A DNA stretch of 64,000 nucleotides from an uncultured Paracoccaceae bacterium (GCA_947497065.1 CANMEQ010000004.1:310001-374000); one strand, 5' to 3'; positions 9,170-18,678 are shown, counted from the stretch's first letter. The notes: generated by a model not told the origin, from the sequence alone. Numbers and translations: made by a program.

Positions 9170-9364
9170 ATGAAAATTAAAGCTTTGATCGCCGCCGTTG
9201 CTATGGCAACTGTTTCTACAGCTGCTGTTGCAGACACAACTACACCAACTGGTGAGATCGTTATGATCGAGAAGAACCAAGGCGTTGGTGTTGACACCGG
9301 TCTGCTGATCACTCTGGGTGTGTTCACAACCCTCGTTGCTCTGGCAGCTGGCTCCGACACATAA
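9170..9364 (+). CDS. Small secreted protein of the polysaccharide locus (YjbE/GfcA-like position)
   Basis: A 64-residue protein with a clear Sec signal peptide (MKIKALIAAVAMATVSTAAVA, cleavage likely after AVA), a short Thr-rich stretch and a hydrophobic C-terminal half (TGLLITLGVFTTLVALAAG) ending in SDT. ATG preceded by GGAG at ideal distance. Position beside yjbH and yjbF parallels the tiny secreted YjbE/GfcA of enterobacterial yjbEFGH and gfc operons, though residue similarity is not evident. Codon use (CTG leucine, GCT, GTT, ACA) differs from neighbours rich in TTG and resembles the porin and pnp, suggesting strong expression. A strong terminator follows. Function unknown. Confidence 0.8.
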   Translation: MKIKALIAAVAMATVSTAAVADTTTPTGEIVMIEKNQGVGVDTGLLITLGVFTTLVALAAGSDT

Positions 9365-9392
9365 GTCGTAGATTGTTATTTTGAATTCGGGA

Positions 9393-9423
9393 GAGGCGGG
9401 CCGTTTGGTCCGCCTTTTCTTTT
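9393..9423 (+). terminator. Strong intrinsic terminator
   Basis: Stem GGCGGGCC/GGTCCGCC (one G-U pair) with a GTTT loop followed by TTTTCTTTT. It ends the small secreted protein transcript. It lies just past the 3' end of the convergent holA gene, where it could act in the other direction only weakly because there is no T run on that side. Confidence 0.85.
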
Positions 9424-9432
9424 GGGGCAGTG

Positions 9433-10461
9433 TTAGCCTTTTCGTCTGCCCAACATCGAGAGACGGATGAACATGCGTTCTACCAAGGCCCGGTCGGGTG
9501 CCGTGCTCGCGGAGCGAAGTGTTAAGTCGGCCTCTGTGATTGTGCTGAGGGCCTCTTCCAAATTGGGTCGCCCCCATGCACTGGCTTGCCGAACCATTTT
9601 ATCGCGGCGTGGCCCAAAGACAGGTGGCCTGAGACGACCAATACCTGCTGCGGCTCCACCAGGGTCAGACGCTGCCGCATGCAGTTGGCGAAAATGGCGC
9701 ATGGCGGCGATACACAATGCGACAGGTTGCGTGCCTTGCGCGTAAAGGCGCGACAAGATCGGCCCAATTTCAGCAGCTTTCAGGTCGGCTACGACATTCA
9801 GCAGATCATCCAGCCCAGCTTCGTTCGATTGAGGGGCACATGCCTCAACATCGTCGACTGTTGCTTCAGTGTCGTCTCCAAGCTTGTACAAGCCCAGCTT
9901 CTCAATCGTCTGTCTTAGGTCTCCGGGCTGCATATCTCGTGCGTATGCATTCACCAGATCCATCGCGTCGCGACTTATATTGCTGACACCTGCGTCCCGC
10001 AGATGGCCTTCAATTTCATCGCGGCTGGGGGGATCGTCATACACACCAGCGGCGTAGGCGCTTGGGTGGCCCTCGAACAACTTCCGAAGGCTAGATCGGG
10101 CATTCAATTGCCCTGCCGTGACGATGATCTGTGCATCGCCAACAGCCCAGTCTGTTAGGGCGGGGATGATTGCCTTGGTGATGCTATCACCAGCCTCTTC
10201 CACGAAAGCAACGCGCGGGCCAGGGAAAAACCCTTGGGCTTTGATGGCGTCGCCAAGCAAGGCGGGATCTTTGCGCAGTTCGGCGCCGGTCATGCGGGTC
10301 AGGCGCATTTCCTCTTCGCCTTGAGGTCCAACAAGGGCTTTAATCACTTCTTGCCGTTTCAACGCAACGCGCATCGCGTCCCCGCCGTAAATCAAAATGC
10401 CAGCGCCATTCGGATCGGGTTTGCGAAAATAGGCTGCGGCGTCGCGTGCGGAAAGTTTCAT
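9433..10461 (-). CDS. holA: DNA polymerase III subunit delta
   Basis: A 342-residue clamp-loader subunit that opens the beta sliding clamp during replication. The N-terminal AAA-like domain begins KLSARDAAAYFRKPDPNGAG and has the segment LIYGGDAMRVALKRQEVI where an ancestral P-loop would be, as in other HolA proteins; the middle and C-terminal helical collar region includes DPPSRDEIEGHL and ALVERMFIRLSMLGRRKG. It is the third gene of a leuS-lptE-holA string, three bases after lptE, an order common in alphaproteobacteria. Confidence 0.93.
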   Translation of the reverse strand: MKLSARDAAAYFRKPDPNGAGILIYGGDAMRVALKRQEVIKALVGPQGEEEMRLTRMTGAELRKDPALLGDAIKAQGFFPGPRVAFVEEAGDSITKAIIPALTDWAVGDAQIIVTAGQLNARSSLRKLFEGHPSAYAAGVYDDPPSRDEIEGHLRDAGVSNISRDAMDLVNAYARDMQPGDLRQTIEKLGLYKLGDDTEATVDDVEACAPQSNEAGLDDLLNVVADLKAAEIGPILSRLYAQGTQPVALCIAAMRHFRQLHAAASDPGGAAAGIGRLRPPVFGPRRDKMVRQASAWGRPNLEEALSTITEADLTLRSASTAPDRALVERMFIRLSMLGRRKG

Positions 10462-10464
10462 CGC

Positions 10465-10950
10465 CTAAGGAACCGTGGCGATGATCAAGTCAGTGACAAT
10501 CAAGTCGGCCAATGCGATGGCCAATCTATCCTGCGCATCTGTTTGGGACTCTTGCGTTGCAACAGTCGTCCCAGACGCGGAATAGGCCGTGAATGTCTCG
10601 GCTGTACCAGAGGCCAAAGGCGTGTCATTGCCCGGTTCCGTCAACGTCCAGGTCGCGGTGCCTTCAATGTTGAAGCGGTTGATATCTTGCGATGAGCTGA
10701 CAACCAAAGCGTCCTCGTCAAAGTCCAAATCAACGGTCAGCAAATAGTCACCACGCTCTACACGGCCGAGACGTTCTTCGAGGCGCGCGCGCAAACGGAA
10801 GCCTTCGGTCGTGTTGGGGGCCCGATAGGCGATCCGGCCACGCAAGGTCCGGCCAGAGCCTTCAGGCCCATACACAGGCGTAAACCCACAGCCCGCCAAA
10901 GGCAGGGCTGCGGAGAGTTTTAAAAGATGGCGTCGGTTAAATGACGACAT
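10465..10950 (-). CDS. lptE: LPS assembly lipoprotein LptE
   Basis: A 161-residue outer-membrane lipoprotein that plugs the LptD barrel and helps insert lipopolysaccharide. It begins [21 protein letters not shown], a signal with a lipobox cysteine, followed by [12 protein letters not shown], the conserved mature start of alphaproteobacterial LptE. I take the ATG at 10950; an upstream GTG-type extension to 10971 adds only MSRGVSS. The start overlaps the end of leuS by 14 bases, and holA follows after three bases, so the three genes form an operon. Confidence 0.9.
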   Translation of the reverse strand: MSSFNRRHLLKLSAALPLAGCGFTPVYGPEGSGRTLRGRIAYRAPNTTEGFRLRARLEERLGRVERGDYLLTVDLDFDEDALVVSSSQDINRFNIEGTATWTLTEPGNDTPLASGTAETFTAYSASGTTVATQESQTDAQDRLAIALADLIVTDLIIATVP

Positions 10951-13492
10951 TGACGATACGCCCCGGGACAACGATCAGCTTTTTCGGGGAAGCCCCATCC
11001 AAAGCCTTGATCACAGCCTCGTCTGCGAGGGCGAGTTTTTCAACCTCATCTTTCGGCATATCCTTGGGAACGGCGATTTCCGACTTGCGTTTACCATTGA
11101 TCTGGATTGGCAACGTGACCGTATCCTCGACCAACATCGCCTCATCCGCGACGGGCCAAGGTGCATTTGCAATCAGGCCTTCGCCCCCTTGCGTGTGCCA
11201 AATCTCTTCGGCCAAATGCGGTGTCATCGGGGCCATCAGCTGCGCCAAGGTCAAGATGGCTTCGCGTTTGGCCTCGTACCCTGCCTTCGATTTCGACAGC
11301 GCAGCGGTAAAGCCATAGAGTTTCGCAATTGCCGCGTTAAACCCAAAAGATTCAACACCACCGGTCACATCTTGGATGGTCTTGTGCATGGCGCGCAGCA
11401 GGTCTTCATCGCCGCTACCAGCCGCATCACGGTCCATCTGGTCGATCTTTTCAGACAGCGCCGCGACCCGCGCGAGGTGCTTGTAGGAGGCTTCCGCCCC
11501 CGAAGCTGTCCACTCCACATCCCGTTCGGGAGGGCTGTCAGACAGAACAAACCAACGGGCCGTGTCAGCGCCATATTGTTTGATGATCTCAATAGGATCG
11601 ACCACGTTGTTCTTGGATTTCGACATTTTTGCAGAAGGCACGATCGTAACCTGTGTGCCGTCTTTCAAGAAACCACCGCCATCGCGTAGCTCGACCTCTT
11701 CAGGGTAGTGGTAAACAGGGCGGCCATCGGCACCATCGGTTTTGTAGATGGCGTGGGTGACCATGCCTTGAGTGAACAACGCGTTAAACGGTTCAATTGC
11801 AGCCTCAGGCAAGTGGCCGGTCTTCTGCATCGCGCGGGCGAAGAAACGCGAATACAGCAGGTGCAAAATCGCATGCTCGATCCCGCCGATATACTGGTCG
11901 ACGTTCATCCAATAGGCTGCATCTTCGGCGTTCGTCGGCGTGTCTGCGTGCGGCGATGTAAAGCGGGCGAAGTACCAGCTGCTGTCTACGAATGTGTCCA
12001 TTGTATCTGTTTCGCGGGTCGCGGGGTTCCCACAGGCCGGGCAGGGCACATTGCGCCAGGTGGGGTGGCGATCCAACGGGTTGCCTGGAATGTCGAACGA
12101 CACATCGTAGGGCAGTTCTACCGGCAGATTTTCTTTCTTTTCGGGCACAACGCCGCAGCTGTCGCAATGAACAACAGGAATTGGGGCACCCCAATAGCGC
12201 TGGCGGGACAGGCCCCAGTCGCGCAGACGGAACTTCGTCACACCCTGGCCCACACCATTGGCTTCACAGAAATCCACAGCCTTTTCGATGGCATCTTCGC
12301 CGTTTGTGGCGGCATCCCACGCGAAGGGTTTCACCCAGTGAACCATATCTGTTTTGTTGGGCACGAAGGCCTCGGTCAGTTCCTCGCTGGCATCTTCCGA
12401 GGGTAGGAAGGTCGGCGTGATGGGTAGGCCGTATTTGGTGGCAAAATCGAAATCACGTTGGTCGTGTGCCGGGCAGCCAAAGATTGCACCAGTCCCGTAA
12501 TCCATCATGATGAAGTTCGCGATATAGACCGGCAATTCCCACGATGTATCAAACGGGTGACGCACGCGCAGGCCCGTATCGAGCCCCAGCTTTTCAGCTT
12601 TTTCCAAAGCTTCGGCTGTGGTCCCACCTTTGCGACATTCGGCAGTGAATGCTGCAATTTCTGGGTTGTTCGCTTCCAGTTCTTTGGCCAGCGGGTGATC
12701 GGGCGAAATACCGACAAATGATGCGCCCATCAATGTGTCGGGGCGGGTGGTGTAAACCTCGACGCGGTCATGTGCACCAACGCCTTCGACCATTGAAAAC
12801 GCAAACTGCAAACCGCGTGATTTACCAATCCAGTTTTCTTGCATCAAACGCACTTTTGCTGGCCAGTCGTCCAAACCATCCAAAGCGTCCAGCAACTCAT
12901 CTGCCATGTCGGAAATCTTGAAGAACCACTGCGTGAGTTCTTTGCGTTCCACTTCCGCGCCAGACCGCCAGCCTTTGCCGTCAATAACCTGTTCGTTGGC
13001 CAGAACTGTCATGTCCACAGGGTCCCAGTTGACCGTCGCGTTTTTGCGGTCGATCAGGCCGGCATCCAGCATGTCGATAAACAACGCCTGCTGTTGGCCA
13101 TAATATTCCGGGTCGCAGGTTGCGAACATACGCGACCAATCAATGCCCAAGCCCAGCGGTTTCATCTGTTCGACCATGTCGTCGATGTTTTTATAGGTCC
13201 AGTCTTTCGGGTGGCCGCCAGATGCCATGGCCGCGTTTTCCGCGGGCATCCCGAACGCGTCAAACCCCATTGGGTGCAAGACGTTATGGCCTGTCGAGAG
13301 TTTATACCGCGCGATCACATCACCCATGGTGTAGTTGCGCACGTGGCCAATGTGGATGCGGCCGGACGGATAGGGGAACATCTCCAGCACATAGTATTTG
13401 GGCTTGGACAGGTCGCGTACGGCTTTGAACGTTTCGGCGTTCGCCCAAGCGGCTTGCCATTTGGCTTCGATCTCTGCGGGGGTATAGGGCAT
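10937..13492 (-). CDS. leuS: Leucyl-tRNA synthetase
   Basis: An 851-residue class I aminoacyl-tRNA synthetase. The HIGH motif is in [14 protein letters not shown] near residue 45, the editing (CP1) domain spans roughly 220-420 with [11 protein letters not shown], a zinc-type CxxC pair is seen (CDSCG, CPACG) and [12 protein letters not shown] gives the KMSKS loop near residue 625. The anticodon-binding and C-terminal domains are complete. ATG at 13492. It leads the leuS-lptE-holA operon, and a perfect hairpin at 13513-13535 lies just before it. Confidence 0.98.
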   Translation of the reverse strand: MPYTPAEIEAKWQAAWANAETFKAVRDLSKPKYYVLEMFPYPSGRIHIGHVRNYTMGDVIARYKLSTGHNVLHPMGFDAFGMPAENAAMASGGHPKDWTYKNIDDMVEQMKPLGLGIDWSRMFATCDPEYYGQQQALFIDMLDAGLIDRKNATVNWDPVDMTVLANEQVIDGKGWRSGAEVERKELTQWFFKISDMADELLDALDGLDDWPAKVRLMQENWIGKSRGLQFAFSMVEGVGAHDRVEVYTTRPDTLMGASFVGISPDHPLAKELEANNPEIAAFTAECRKGGTTAEALEKAEKLGLDTGLRVRHPFDTSWELPVYIANFIMMDYGTGAIFGCPAHDQRDFDFATKYGLPITPTFLPSEDASEELTEAFVPNKTDMVHWVKPFAWDAATNGEDAIEKAVDFCEANGVGQGVTKFRLRDWGLSRQRYWGAPIPVVHCDSCGVVPEKKENLPVELPYDVSFDIPGNPLDRHPTWRNVPCPACGNPATRETDTMDTFVDSSWYFARFTSPHADTPTNAEDAAYWMNVDQYIGGIEHAILHLLYSRFFARAMQKTGHLPEAAIEPFNALFTQGMVTHAIYKTDGADGRPVYHYPEEVELRDGGGFLKDGTQVTIVPSAKMSKSKNNVVDPIEIIKQYGADTARWFVLSDSPPERDVEWTASGAEASYKHLARVAALSEKIDQMDRDAAGSGDEDLLRAMHKTIQDVTGGVESFGFNAAIAKLYGFTAALSKSKAGYEAKREAILTLAQLMAPMTPHLAEEIWHTQGGEGLIANAPWPVADEAMLVEDTVTLPIQINGKRKSEIAVPKDMPKDEVEKLALADEAVIKALDGASPKKLIVVPGRIVNVVI

Positions 13493-13512
13493 GGTCTATC
13501 CTAGAAACGGGA

Positions 13513-13535
13513 ACGCCGGGTGCTGGACCCGGCGT
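13513..13535 (-). terminator. Perfect 9-bp hairpin between DUF3576 gene and leuS
   Basis: ACGCCGGGT and its exact complement flank a five-base loop. It lies between the stop of the DUF3576 gene and the leuS start on the same strand. The leftward sequence after the stem (TCCCGTTTCTAG) has only a short T run, so it is a poor intrinsic terminator; it could instead be a leader structure for leuS. Confidence 0.5.
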
Positions 13536-13561
13536 TTGTAATTAATGGGGTCGGGTGCGTT

Positions 13562-14035
13562 TTACAGTGCACCGTCTGCGATGCGCAACTGTCGTGCGCG
13601 CGATAGAATGGCATCTTCGACAGCACGGGTGGTTTCTGCAGCTGCAGGACCAGACCGTGTAAGAATAGCGACGTTCAATGAACGGGCATCAAGCGCCGGA
13701 TCGGTGATCGCGACCGTTGCACGGTATGCCCGGCTGCCACCTGGAGGGGTGCCGTACCCCATGACGATCACACCGGTAAACGGGTCAACAGATTCGATGG
13801 GCAAGAAGTTTAAGACGTCCAGTGAAGCCGCCCAAAGATACCGGTTCACCGCAACATTTTCGACACCCCGCGTGCGGGTCGCCTGAACTGTTGCGCTGTC
13901 TGCTGTGCCCCCGCCCAAACTGCCGATTGAACCGAACGGGTTGCTACCCAAGCTGCCAGATACACCGCATGCGGACAAAGCAGCCGACAGGCCAATACCA
14001 AAAGTGAGGCGGCGAAGAGCAGATATTCCAGTCAC
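13562..14035 (-). CDS. DUF3576 domain-containing lipoprotein
   Basis: A 157-residue envelope protein from a GTG start. The signal ends in a lipobox (LSAALSAC, Cys near residue 23), followed by a Gly/Ser-rich linker and the DUF3576 body with VNRYLWAASLDVLNFLPIES and DPFTGVIVMGYG. The family is alphaproteobacterial, usually lies next to leuS, and has no established function that I know of; a role in the outer membrane or periplasm is inferred from the lipobox and the neighbouring lptE. It is probably transcribed with or just ahead of leuS. Confidence 0.85.
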   Translation of the reverse strand: MTGISALRRLTFGIGLSAALSACGVSGSLGSNPFGSIGSLGGGTADSATVQATRTRGVENVAVNRYLWAASLDVLNFLPIESVDPFTGVIVMGYGTPPGGSRAYRATVAITDPALDARSLNVAILTRSGPAAAETTRAVEDAILSRARQLRIADGAL

Positions 14036-14146
14036 GTGTCGATCTTTCTGTCAGTTATGCACAAAGGTGTAGCGAAGGGCAGGCTGTGTCACAAGTGGTC
14101 TTGGCGCACGTGGGGGCGTGGACCCTGAAAATTCAAAGCAACAAAT

Positions 14147-14176
14147 GAAAAGGGCGGCCCAAATCTGGACCGCCCT
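14147..14176 (-). terminator. Intrinsic terminator of the porin gene
   Basis: Read leftward, an 11-bp stem AGGGCGGTCCA/TGGGCCGCCCT (one G-U pair) with a four-base loop is followed by TTTTC and a T-rich stretch. It begins 24 bases after the porin stop codon. Confidence 0.88.
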
Positions 14177-14199
14177 CCAAGAAATTTCTTCAGGTTCGA

Positions 14200-15276
14200 T
14201 TAGAACTCGAAGGAAACCTCGATTGTTGTACCGTCGTTGTAGTCCTGAGCACCGATCTCGTCGTTGCCAGCATCGTCTTCGTCTTCAGCGAAGGAAACGA
14301 GGAGAGATGCGCCGGAACCGAGGTCGTACTCACCAGCAAGGTAGTAGTCGTCGCCAGAGTCGTCGATACCAGCGTATACTACGAGGCCGTTACCTACGTC
14401 GTAGGAACCTTCGAGACCCCAGTCTTCTGTACCTTGATCGTCGTCGTAATCAAAAGTTACAGCAACAGGACCTTCGGAGTAAGCCAAAGTTACGCCCCAG
14501 TTGTCGCCAGCAGCTTCAGATTCGGATACGTAGTAAGCAGTCGCTTTAACTGGACCCAGTGGGTAAGAAACCTGGATACCCAAGGAGTCTTCGCCAGCGG
14601 TCATGTCTTCAGCGTATGCCAAACGAACGTCAGCGCCACCGAAAGATGTGCCTACGGAGATACCGAAGATTTCAGCGTCGTTGAAGTCGCCGTTGTCGGA
14701 GTCTACGCCGTCGTTGTAGAAGTCAGCAGCTTCGTCAGACTCGGACTGGTAAGCTACAACAACGTTGTAGTTGCCGAAGTCAGCAGCAGCCGCGATGGAC
14801 AGCTGGTTCGCGTTCTCAACAGCGTTACGGTCGCCCGCGTTGTTTGCCAGAACGTAAGAGACCTGAGCGGAAACCGCACCGAAAGTAGCTTCGCCGCGCA
14901 GAGCTTCTTCACCGTCAGCTTCGGAGAAGCCGTCAGATTCCATGTCGCCTGCGGAAACCCAAACGTTTTCAGCAGCGAAGTTTGTGTCGCCGTAGTACAG
15001 GCCAGCTGTAGAGGACGTCAGGGACAGTTCGTAGGACTGGCCTGTGTCGGAGTCAGCAAGGTCTTCCAGGTCAAGGGAAGCAGCTGCTGTCAAACCGTTG
15101 TCCAGCTCAGCAGCGAAACCTGCTTCGATGTCCAGGTCAGAGTAGAAGCCGTCTTCGACGTCGTCGTTAAAGCCAAGATCGGCGGAACCTGAGAAGGAGA
15201 TGCCGGTGTGGCCGTCTGCAGCAGCGGCGCCAGCGAAGGCGACGATGGAAGCAGAAGCAAGTAGGATGCGTTTCAT
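14200..15276 (-). CDS. Major outer-membrane porin (Rhodobacter type)
   Basis: A 358-residue porin. The signal peptide MKRILLASASIVAFAGAAAA is followed by DGHTGISFSGSADLGFNDD, the typical mature start. The protein is acidic, rich in Asp and Gly turns and alternating strand residues, and ends in IEVSFEF with the terminal phenylalanine read by the BAM complex. It should form a trimeric general-diffusion channel. GAGGAA lies five bases before ATG. Codon choice is strongly biased (TTC, CTG, GCT, GTT), as expected for an abundant protein. A 16-bp perfect palindrome lies in the leader and a strong terminator follows. An upstream frame extension to 15357 is not credible. Confidence 0.93.
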   Translation of the reverse strand: MKRILLASASIVAFAGAAAADGHTGISFSGSADLGFNDDVEDGFYSDLDIEAGFAAELDNGLTAAASLDLEDLADSDTGQSYELSLTSSTAGLYYGDTNFAAENVWVSAGDMESDGFSEADGEEALRGEATFGAVSAQVSYVLANNAGDRNAVENANQLSIAAAADFGNYNVVVAYQSESDEAADFYNDGVDSDNGDFNDAEIFGISVGTSFGGADVRLAYAEDMTAGEDSLGIQVSYPLGPVKATAYYVSESEAAGDNWGVTLAYSEGPVAVTFDYDDDQGTEDWGLEGSYDVGNGLVVYAGIDDSGDDYYLAGEYDLGSGASLLVSFAEDEDDAGNDEIGAQDYNDGTTIEVSFEF

Positions 15277-15293
15277 GTTAATTCCTCGTGTTT

Positions 15294-15309
15294 GCATTCT
15301 CGAGAATGC
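15294..15309 (-). promoter_or_regulatory. Perfect palindrome in the porin leader
   Basis: GCATTCTCGAGAATGC, a 16-bp perfect palindrome 17 bases upstream of the porin start codon. In RNA it would fold as a 6-bp stem with a UCGA tetraloop; in DNA it could be an operator. It lies in the 232-base region between the porin gene and the divergent yggS gene, where no gene is seen. Confidence 0.5.
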
Positions 15310-15508
15310 CAGTTTCCCTAGCATTGGCACTGTCTTTGCGCCCAAAGGCCTGCACACTCAAGAAAATTGGACCTTGTTTGGAGAGCTACTCAAAAAATGA
15401 TGCAGACGTGCCACACAATGATTTTGCGCCATAGGGCGATGACAGCACGTTCTGAACCCCTTAAGAAACAGTGAATTCAAAAACACGTCGCCTATTCAGG
15501 AGCTTGCC

Positions 15509-16165
15509 ATGTCATTGTCCGAAATCGAACGTCGCCTACACGCCGCTGAAGAAAAGGCCGGTCGTACGCGGGGCAGTACAACCCTGATTGCTGTCTCAAA
15601 GGTCCAACCTGACGCCCGCGTGGCGGCGATTCTCGAACAAGGGCACCGGACGTTCGGGGAAAACCGCGTACAAGAGGCAGCAGGCAAATGGCCTGCATTT
15701 CGCGAAACCTATTCAGAGATCGACCTGCATTTGATCGGGCCGCTTCAGACCAACAAGGCTCGCCAAGCGATGGAGCTCGCACAATCCATTCATACGCTTG
15801 ACCGGCCGAAGCTGGCCAGCACCATCGCACGTCTGGCGCAAGAGATGGGTAGCTGCCCGGATTTGTTTGTTCAGGTGAACACCGGCGAAGAGCCGCAAAA
15901 GGCAGGTGTCTTGCCGTCTGATGCGGATGCCTTCGTTGCGGAGGCGATCGCGATGGATTTACCTGTGAAAGGTTTGATGTGCATTCCACCGGTCGATGAA
16001 GAACCGTCGTTGCACTTTGCATTGTTGCGCAAGATCGCCGAGCGCACTGGTCTATCGGGGTTGTCCATGGGCATGTCCGGCGATTTCGAACGGGCGGTTG
16101 CATTGGGCGCAACCCATGTGCGCGTTGGTTCTGCAATTTTTGGCGAACGCACGACGAGCGGCTGA
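15509..16165 (+). CDS. yggS: YggS/PROSC family PLP-binding protein
   Basis: A 218-residue single-domain alanine-racemase-barrel protein that binds pyridoxal 5'-phosphate and buffers its level; no enzymatic activity is established. The PLP lysine is K31 in LIAVSKVQP, and the family segments GENRVQEA, HLIGPLQTNKA and LSMGMSGDFERAV are all present. ATG preceded by AGGAG. It is divergent from the porin gene and ends one base before the convergent L,D-transpeptidase gene. Confidence 0.94.
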   Translation: MSLSEIERRLHAAEEKAGRTRGSTTLIAVSKVQPDARVAAILEQGHRTFGENRVQEAAGKWPAFRETYSEIDLHLIGPLQTNKARQAMELAQSIHTLDRPKLASTIARLAQEMGSCPDLFVQVNTGEEPQKAGVLPSDADAFVAEAIAMDLPVKGLMCIPPVDEEPSLHFALLRKIAERTGLSGLSMGMSGDFERAVALGATHVRVGSAIFGERTTSG

Positions 16166-16660
16166 TTATCTGACGAACAGTTTCGTCTGGGTGCTAATAC
16201 GCGCAGCGATCCATCTGAGGTGATCGGGGCGAAATGCAACACAGCCTTCCGTCGGATGGCCCGGTTTGCGCCAACGGTGAATGAAAATAGCTGATCCATG
16301 CCCCGGTGTCGCCTGTGGCCAATTCCAGTCTGTCAAAATCACAAGGTCGTAGAGTGGATCCGACCGCCGCAGTTTTTCGTGGCTGTGGCCGTAAGGCGCG
16401 CGGACCAATGTGTTGTACTTTGCATGATCTGGATCATCTGACCAAAGGTCGCCTGGCCGAATGGCGCGCGCCCACGCTGCCGGTTTCTCTATTCTGTCAG
16501 GCCGGTACAACATACCGACAACGCGATGACAGCCGCGCGGTGTTGCCCCGTCGCCTTCACGTTTAACGCTCGTGATGCCGCCTTTCCCAATTGAACAGGG
16601 AAACTTGCGGCCCATGAACCGCAGGTGCGTTGGGGTGAGGACAAGATCAGTGTGTTTCAT
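16166..16660 (-). CDS. L,D-transpeptidase family protein without signal peptide
   Basis: A 164-residue YkuD-fold protein. The catalytic region reads IFIHRWRKPGHPTEGCVAF, with the His and Cys of the family. The start at MKHTDLVLTP fits family members that lack a signal peptide; the frame stays open to 16732 but the extra residues do not form a signal either. L,D-transpeptidases cross-link peptidoglycan or attach lipoproteins in the periplasm, so the missing export signal makes its location and role uncertain. It is convergent with yggS and divergent from a permease gene. Confidence 0.85.
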   Translation of the reverse strand: MKHTDLVLTPTHLRFMGRKFPCSIGKGGITSVKREGDGATPRGCHRVVGMLYRPDRIEKPAAWARAIRPGDLWSDDPDHAKYNTLVRAPYGHSHEKLRRSDPLYDLVILTDWNWPQATPGHGSAIFIHRWRKPGHPTEGCVAFRPDHLRWIAARISTQTKLFVR

Positions 16661-16756
16661 GCCCGCAGCCTGAACAGAACTGGGATAAAGACGCAAGATG
16701 GCCAAGTCTTGTGGCCGCCCCAAAGAGGCCATAGGCTGATGATCAAAGGGGCTAGT

Positions 16757-17602
16757 ATGCCGACAATTGTTATCGCAACGACACTTTTAGCCGCCCTTCT
16801 GCATGCCACATGGAACGCCATGGCAAAGGGGGCTGCCGATAAAACCCTCAGCATGGCAGGCGTAATTATTGGGCATTTACCCTATGCCATTTTGGCGCTG
16901 CTGTTCGTGCCTCTGCCAGATTGGGCCTGTTGGCCCTACCTGCTGGGCAGCTTGATACTGCATTTCGGCTATCAGCTGTTTTTGCTCAGCGCCTACCGGG
17001 TTGGCGATTTGACACAGGTTTATCCAGTGGCGCGCGGCCTTGCGCCTATGTTGGTGGCCTTGGTGTCGGTGAGCGTTTTGAACGTGGTGTTGGGCTGGGT
17101 AGAGGTGGCAGCCATTGGTTTGATCGCTGCTGGGCTTTTGTCGCTCGGTCTTGTTCGGGGGCAAAGCGGGGCGCGCAATCCCAAGGCCGCGATACTGGCT
17201 GCGGTCACGGGGTGCTTCATCGCGGCATATTCACTTGTCGATGGCCTTGGGGCGCGGGTGGCGGGCTCTGCTGTTGGGTTTTACAGCTTGGCGGCCATCG
17301 GCAATGCGATCGTTTTCGCCATATTCCTGCACCTGCGAAATCCCGGTGTCTTGGGGCGGCTTCGCCATGAAGGGCGTTTCGTGTTCATCTTTGGCGGTGC
17401 CGCATCTTATATCGCCTATGCACTGGTGGTTTGGGGGTTCACCCAAGCGCCCATCGCGCTGGTGACGGCGTTGCGAGAAACCTCGATCGTGTTCGCACTC
17501 TTCTTTGGCGTGGTGTTTATGAAAGAACGACTGGACCTTCTCAAAGTCTGTGCAACCTTCACCACCATCGTCGGCGCGGTTCTATTGCGGTTCGCCCGTT
17601 AA
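16757..17602 (+). CDS. EamA/DMT family transporter
   Basis: A 281-residue inner-membrane permease with about ten hydrophobic helices in two EamA repeats (first repeat near 10-135, second near 145-280). The ATG at 16757 has AAAGGGG at proper distance; another ATG at 16739 is possible. Members export amino acids, nucleosides or other metabolites, but the substrate here cannot be inferred. The stop overlaps the convergent ribA stop by four bases. Confidence 0.88.
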   Translation: MPTIVIATTLLAALLHATWNAMAKGAADKTLSMAGVIIGHLPYAILALLFVPLPDWACWPYLLGSLILHFGYQLFLLSAYRVGDLTQVYPVARGLAPMLVALVSVSVLNVVLGWVEVAAIGLIAAGLLSLGLVRGQSGARNPKAAILAAVTGCFIAAYSLVDGLGARVAGSAVGFYSLAAIGNAIVFAIFLHLRNPGVLGRLRHEGRFVFIFGGAASYIAYALVVWGFTQAPIALVTALRETSIVFALFFGVVFMKERLDLLKVCATFTTIVGAVLLRFAR

Positions 17603-18678
17603 AGCAGATGACCGGACTTTGCAGCTTTGGTTGCGAGGTAGCCTGAATTGAACGGGTTTTGACCAACGTGCAGGGGCACACGTTCCGTCACGGTCAATCC
17701 GCAGCTTTCCAATTTTGCGACCTTTTTGGGATTGTTCGTCAGCAACCGAATTTGGCTGAACCCAAGTTTGCGCAGCAGTTCAGCGCCAATGCGGAAATCC
17801 CGTTCATCATCTTCAAACCCGAGGCGGTGGTTTGCCTCGACCGTATCAAAGCCCTGATCCTGCAAAGAATAGGCCCGCATTTTGTTCGCGAGCCCGATGC
17901 CGCGCCCTTCTTGATTGAGATAAAGAAGAATACCTGCCCCCTCGGTCCCCATTTGCTCCATCGCGCCGTGCAACTGCGGGCCGCAGTCGCATTTCAGGCT
18001 GCCCAGCACATCCCCTGTGAAACACGCAGAGTGCAGGCGCGCCAAAACCGGTTTCGAGCGGTCCGGAGTGCCAATTTCAATGGCGTAGTGTTCCTCTGCA
18101 TCATCATCGGGGCGAAAAATGTGCAGGCGGCCCGCATCTGACACGGCCATCGGCAGGCGTGCCGCGACCAATGGGTGCAGCGGTGACATTTGCGTATCAA
18201 GTGCTGTTGTCGCGTCGACGATGGTTAGGTTGTTTTCACGGGCAAAGGCCAGCCCATCGCTCAACTCCGCCACCAGACAGGCGGGTAGAATGCGTGCGGA
18301 TTTCACCAGCGCAATGCCCGCGCGATGGATTTTCACATCGCCACCACGGGCGGTATGAAACGGACCTTTCATGGGGTGGCGCAAATCATCTGCTGGATCT
18401 GCCATGGCATGAACCCAGGCAAGATCGGCCGCTTGGGGCAATGCAACGCGGGCCAAGTCGCCGTCGTAGGCAGGGATTTTTAGGGTCATCGCCCGCTTGG
18501 CCGTCAATGTCAAAACAGGGCTTAACGGGGCAATGGCGGCCAGCCGATCGGCGGTCAACGCTTCGGCGGCAAGGACAAGGGCGCTCGCCGTTCCATCGAC
18601 CACCACAACGGGCACACCGATGTGCAAATCGGACCGCGCGCGTGAAAGACGTTCTGTAAGATTTGGAAGAAATGACAT
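17599..18678 (-). CDS. ribA: GTP cyclohydrolase II with degenerate RibB-like N-terminal half
   Basis: A 359-residue cytosolic enzyme for the first step of riboflavin synthesis (GTP to a diaminopyrimidine with release of formate). The C-terminal half, about 160-345, has the zinc cysteines in [19 protein letters not shown], the catalytic NQEGRGIGL and LTNNPKKV. The N-terminal half can be lined up with RibB ([19 protein letters not shown], and [17 protein letters not shown] near its end) but lacks the acidic DDExRENEGD active-site loop, so it is probably inactive as DHBP synthase. ATG with AGAGG upstream. No FMN-riboswitch-like leader was seen. Confidence 0.9.
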   Translation of the reverse strand: MSFLPNLTERLSRARSDLHIGVPVVVVDGTASALVLAAEALTADRLAAIAPLSPVLTLTAKRAMTLKIPAYDGDLARVALPQAADLAWVHAMADPADDLRHPMKGPFHTARGGDVKIHRAGIALVKSARILPACLVAELSDGLAFARENNLTIVDATTALDTQMSPLHPLVAARLPMAVSDAGRLHIFRPDDDAEEHYAIEIGTPDRSKPVLARLHSACFTGDVLGSLKCDCGPQLHGAMEQMGTEGAGILLYLNQEGRGIGLANKMRAYSLQDQGFDTVEANHRLGFEDDERDFRIGAELLRKLGFSQIRLLTNNPKKVAKLESCGLTVTERVPLHVGQNPFNSGYLATKAAKSGHLL

